From: Micromonospora lupini
GTDB lineage: Bacteria > Actinomycetota > Actinomycetes > Mycobacteriales > Micromonosporaceae
Direction: 5' to 3'
Assembly: GCF_026342015.1 (NCBI RefSeq)
Contig: NZ_JAPENL010000001.1
Location: 1,798,001-1,862,000 of the forward strand
DNA length: 64,000 nucleotides
Shown: one piece after another, positions 61,667 through 64,000 of the stretch
How the letters are laid out: each line of letters starts with the position of its first letter
Numbering within the stretch: the stretch's first letter is position 1
Notes under the pieces: generated by a model
What the model was told of the DNA's origin: nothing
Database searches by the model: none
The model's input: only the letters and a program-made list of their open reading frames with translations
Translations under genes and position numbers: made by a program

Positions 61667-62647
61667 TCAGCGGCCCGGCAGGGTGGCCAGTGCCAGGTTG
61701 GGGTCGACGCCTGTGGTGTACGCGGCGCTGAGCACGTAGAGGGTGCGGCCACGCACGGCCACCGAGGTCGGGTTCTGCAACCCGTCGGCAGCGGTCAGCA
61801 GCGTTCGCGAACGGCCGGCCGCGTCGATGCTCACCACCGTGTTCGGTCCGTTGAGCGTGGCGACGACCTGTTGGTCACCGGCACCGACGAACGTGAAGTC
61901 GTCGATGCCGACCAGGCCGGTCGCCGCCACCCGGACAGGTCCGGGACGGCCGTGCCGCACCGGGATGCGCAGCAGCGTGCCGTGGTCGAGGTTGGTCGCC
62001 CAGATCGCGTCGGCGCGTACCTTGATGCCGTTGGCGCCGAGGAAACCCGCCGCGGCGAGCTCGGGCGCCGAGGACCAGACCTCGACACGGCCGCCGTCGA
62101 GGGAGACCGTCGAGATCGTGCCGAGCACCGAGTCGGTGAGGTAGAACCTCTTCGCCTCCGCGTCGAACGCCAGGCCGTTGGGCAGCCCGCCCGCCGGCAG
62201 GGCGGCGATGCGGTGCGGGGTCCGGCCGGGGCGTAGCCGGTACAGACCGGTGGAGGCGGCGTCGCCGCTCGCGTACAGGAAGTAGAGGGTGCCGTCGGTC
62301 ATGCGGACGATGCCCGTGGTCAGCGCGAACGCGAGTACCGGCGTGTTGACGCCGCCATCGGCGGGGGCCGGCAGGGTCGCCAGGATCCGCGTCCCGCCGG
62401 ACGGGGTGACCGCGGCGACCTGTCGAGAGGCAGCGAAGGTGACGTAGGCCGTGCCGTCCGGGCCGACGGCGACGTTCTCCGGCATCTGCCCCTTCGTCAG
62501 GTCGAAGTGGTTCGCGATCCGCGAGGGCGCGGCGGACGCTCGGGCCGCCGCGGTGGCGGCCGGCACGGCGCTCGACGGTACGACCGTCACGACGCCGATC
62601 CCCGCTGCTGCGACGGCGATTGCGAGGGTCATCGTTCTCGTACGCAT
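61667..62647 (-). CDS. Secreted SMP-30/NHL-type beta-propeller protein
   Basis: A 326-residue exported protein (signal about 1-30, Ala-rich). It contains repeated beta-propeller blades with the pattern PENVAVGPDGTAYVTF, LPNGLAFDAEAKRFYLTDSVLGTIS and FLGANGIKVRADAIWATNLDHGTLLRIPV. It resembles SMP-30/gluconolactonase-like or Virginiamycin-B-lyase-like propellers, but I cannot point to a metal site, so enzymatic activity is unproven. It is divergent from nothing: both it and the MBL gene read leftward, behind the MmyB-type regulator. Confidence 0.8.
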   Translation of the reverse strand: MRTRTMTLAIAVAAAGIGVVTVVPSSAVPAATAAARASAAPSRIANHFDLTKGQMPENVAVGPDGTAYVTFAASRQVAAVTPSGGTRILATLPAPADGGVNTPVLAFALTTGIVRMTDGTLYFLYASGDAASTGLYRLRPGRTPHRIAALPAGGLPNGLAFDAEAKRFYLTDSVLGTISTVSLDGGRVEVWSSAPELAAAGFLGANGIKVRADAIWATNLDHGTLLRIPVRHGRPGPVRVAATGLVGIDDFTFVGAGDQQVVATLNGPNTVVSIDAAGRSRTLLTAADGLQNPTSVAVRGRTLYVLSAAYTTGVDPNLALATLPGR

Positions 62648-62744
62648 TTCTGTCCTTACTCACGGTGTTGTTGATGGGCGCGAAGAGGGCGCGACGGGTC
62701 CGGCGCTCCGTACGGAGCACCTCGGGTCGAGCCGATGGGAGGGG

Positions 62745-63632
62745 CTACTCGCGCCTGGCGAGCGGCTGTGCGGCGCCGGCACGGGTGGTGAGGGCGCCGT
62801 GCACGAGCAAGGTCATCGCGGCGTGCGATGCCGAGCCGGGTTCGGTGGTGGCGACGACGACGCTCTGACCGTCCTCGGTACGCAGGGCCTGCTGCGTCAC
62901 GTCCATGGCGCCGACAAGCGGGTGACGCATCTGGTAGACCGTGTCGCCGCCGGCCTTCACCCGGTGGTCGGCCCACATGGTGGCGAACTCCGGGCTCCGT
63001 ACCGTCAACTCGCCGACAAGCGCGGCCATCAGCGGGTCGTCCGGATGCTGCCCGGAGGCCATCCGCAGCGCCGCCACCACCGCGCGGGCCTTGGTGGGCC
63101 AGTCCGCGTACAGGTCGCGGGTGTGCGCGTCCAGGAACACCAGTCGTGCCATGTTCGGGTACTGGCTCGGCCGTCGGAGGATCTCCGGGGCCAGGTGACC
63201 GGCGAACAGGGCATGACCCGCGGTGTTCCACGCCAGCACGTCGGCGCGGCGACCGAGCACCACCACGGGTACGTCACCGAGCGTCGCGACGAGCTGGCGT
63301 ACCGCCGGGCTCACCCGCTCCGGGGCCGGGCGACGCACGGCGGGCCGACGGCGGGTCCCGGCCGCCAACTCGAACAGGTGGCGGCGTTCCGCGTCGTCGA
63401 GCCGCAGCGCCCGGGCGAGCGCGTCGAGCACCTCCGGTGAGGCGTTCACGGCCTGACCCTGCTCCAACCGCGAGTAGTACGACACGCTCACCCCGGCCAG
63501 CAGCGCCAACTCCTCCCGGCGCAGCCCACGAACCCGGCGCCGCTCACCGTACGTCGCCACGCCGGTGTCCTCCGGCCGCAGCTGGGAGCGCCGGGCCTGG
63601 AGGAAATCACCGAGCTGTCCTCTCGCGTTCAT
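62745..63632 (-). CDS. XRE/MmyB-family transcriptional regulator
   Basis: A 295-residue regulator: XRE helix-turn-helix at about 12-80 (RRVRGLRREELALLAGVSVSYYSRLEQG) and the MmyB-like ligand-binding domain (PVVVLGRRADVLAWNTAGHALFAGH; PNMARLVFLD; HPLVGAMDVTQQALRTEDGQSVVVATTEPGSAS). In Streptomyces relatives the C-terminal PAS-like fold binds a fatty acid or other ligand. ATG 63632. It lies upstream of, and may control, the secreted propeller/MBL gene pair. Confidence 0.92.
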   Translation of the reverse strand: MNARGQLGDFLQARRSQLRPEDTGVATYGERRRVRGLRREELALLAGVSVSYYSRLEQGQAVNASPEVLDALARALRLDDAERRHLFELAAGTRRRPAVRRPAPERVSPAVRQLVATLGDVPVVVLGRRADVLAWNTAGHALFAGHLAPEILRRPSQYPNMARLVFLDAHTRDLYADWPTKARAVVAALRMASGQHPDDPLMAALVGELTVRSPEFATMWADHRVKAGGDTVYQMRHPLVGAMDVTQQALRTEDGQSVVVATTEPGSASHAAMTLLVHGALTTRAGAAQPLARRE

Positions 63633-63857
63633 GACTCGAAGTATCACCAGCCCTGCCGGCGCCAACCACTCCCCACCAGGGGTAGGCACCGCATGGCGAG
63701 GCGGCCCGTGCCGACACCACTCCCGGGCCGGGCGCCGGCAGCCAGGCATGGTGATGCCACGGTTGGTCTCGGTCGGGCGGGGTACACCGCCGCGAGTGGC
63801 GAGGGGTCCCCGGCGGGGTTCGCCCGGCTTGCCACCGGAAGCGCTCCGGGGGTTCCG

Positions 63858-64000
63858 ATGTCGGGTTCATCAGCGCGGTCGAGCGGGCCGCGGATGTCCG
63901 GCGACGTGGTGGAGCTGCGGGTTCATGGCACCGCCACGGCGAGCGCCGGCCAGGTTCTGGACGTGTCGCAGGTCGAACAGGTAGCGGGCGACCGCAGTGG
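63858..64000 (+). CDS. N-terminus of a large protein cut by right edge
   Basis: An open frame running off the window. From ATG 63858 (GGGGG upstream) or ATG 63894 it encodes SGDVVELRVHG followed by LDVSQVEQVAGDRSG. This matches my memory of the start of a family of large actinomycete membrane proteins beginning VELRVHGVSG and QVAGD; function unknown. Only about 36-47 residues are visible. Confidence 0.5.
   Translation, partial: MSGSSARSSGPRMSGDVVELRVHGTATASAGQVLDVSQVEQVAGDRS

Overview
The window looks like chromosome of a high-GC, mycelial-type actinomycete. Micromonospora or a close relative in Micromonosporaceae is my best guess. It shows very high GC with strong third-position bias, frequent GTG and a few TTG starts, many secreted CAZymes carrying ricin-type CBM13 modules, several LacI/DeoR/IclR sugar regulators, and eukaryote-type Ser/Thr kinases. 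I see no rRNA, tRNA, CRISPR array, phage or complete insertion sequence. The only mobile-looking DNA is a tandem pair of about 165-bp MITE-like elements at 6876-7209.

Layout. 1-7.9 kb: end of a TPR regulator, an orphan OmpR-type regulator lacking the phospho-accepting Asp, a TetR/flavin monooxygenase pair, small membrane proteins, NhaA, the MITE pair and a DM13 protein. 8-11.4 kb: divergent secreted GH5 glycosidase and feruloyl-esterase-like enzyme, both with CBM13. 11.5-21.2 kb: a minus-strand operon for uptake and breakdown of (unsaturated) uronate oligosaccharides (DUF2264 protein, ABC importer, DUF624 protein, GH88, IolB/KduI-type isomerase), divergent from a DeoR-HTH/LacI-sensor hybrid regulator. 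21.2-24.4 kb: class-A-beta-lactamase-like protein, lipoprotein, SigE-type sigma factor and a membrane partner. 24.7-28 kb: Ser/Thr kinase plus a solute-binding/VWA surface protein. 28.1-34.3 kb: a copper/haem operon (PCuAC, DyP peroxidase, CopC, CopD-CtaG fusion, PepSY).

34.3-50.1 kb is an arabinose/arabinan block. An ABC importer, an L-arabonate-type dehydratase and a LacI regulator form one operon. A two-lobed secreted esterase, a second LacI regulator and a GH51 arabinofuranosidase lie beside it. A divergent IclR controls an FAH-type dehydratase and a 2-ketoglutarate-semialdehyde-type dehydrogenase. Together these encode import of L-arabinose-containing sugars and the later steps of a non-phosphorylating oxidative pentose route ending at 2-oxoglutarate. 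The arabinose 1-dehydrogenase and lactonase are not in the window.

50-64 kb: LtrA, a carboxymuconolactone-decarboxylase-like protein, a secreted PQQ-type sugar dehydrogenase with PKD/CBM modules followed by a ThuA-DUF1080-discoidin protein, another Ser/Thr kinase, a TetR/membrane-protein pair, an MBL hydrolase, a secreted beta-propeller, an MmyB-type regulator, and the first codons of a large protein cut by the right edge. Most convergent gene pairs are separated by strong hairpins.
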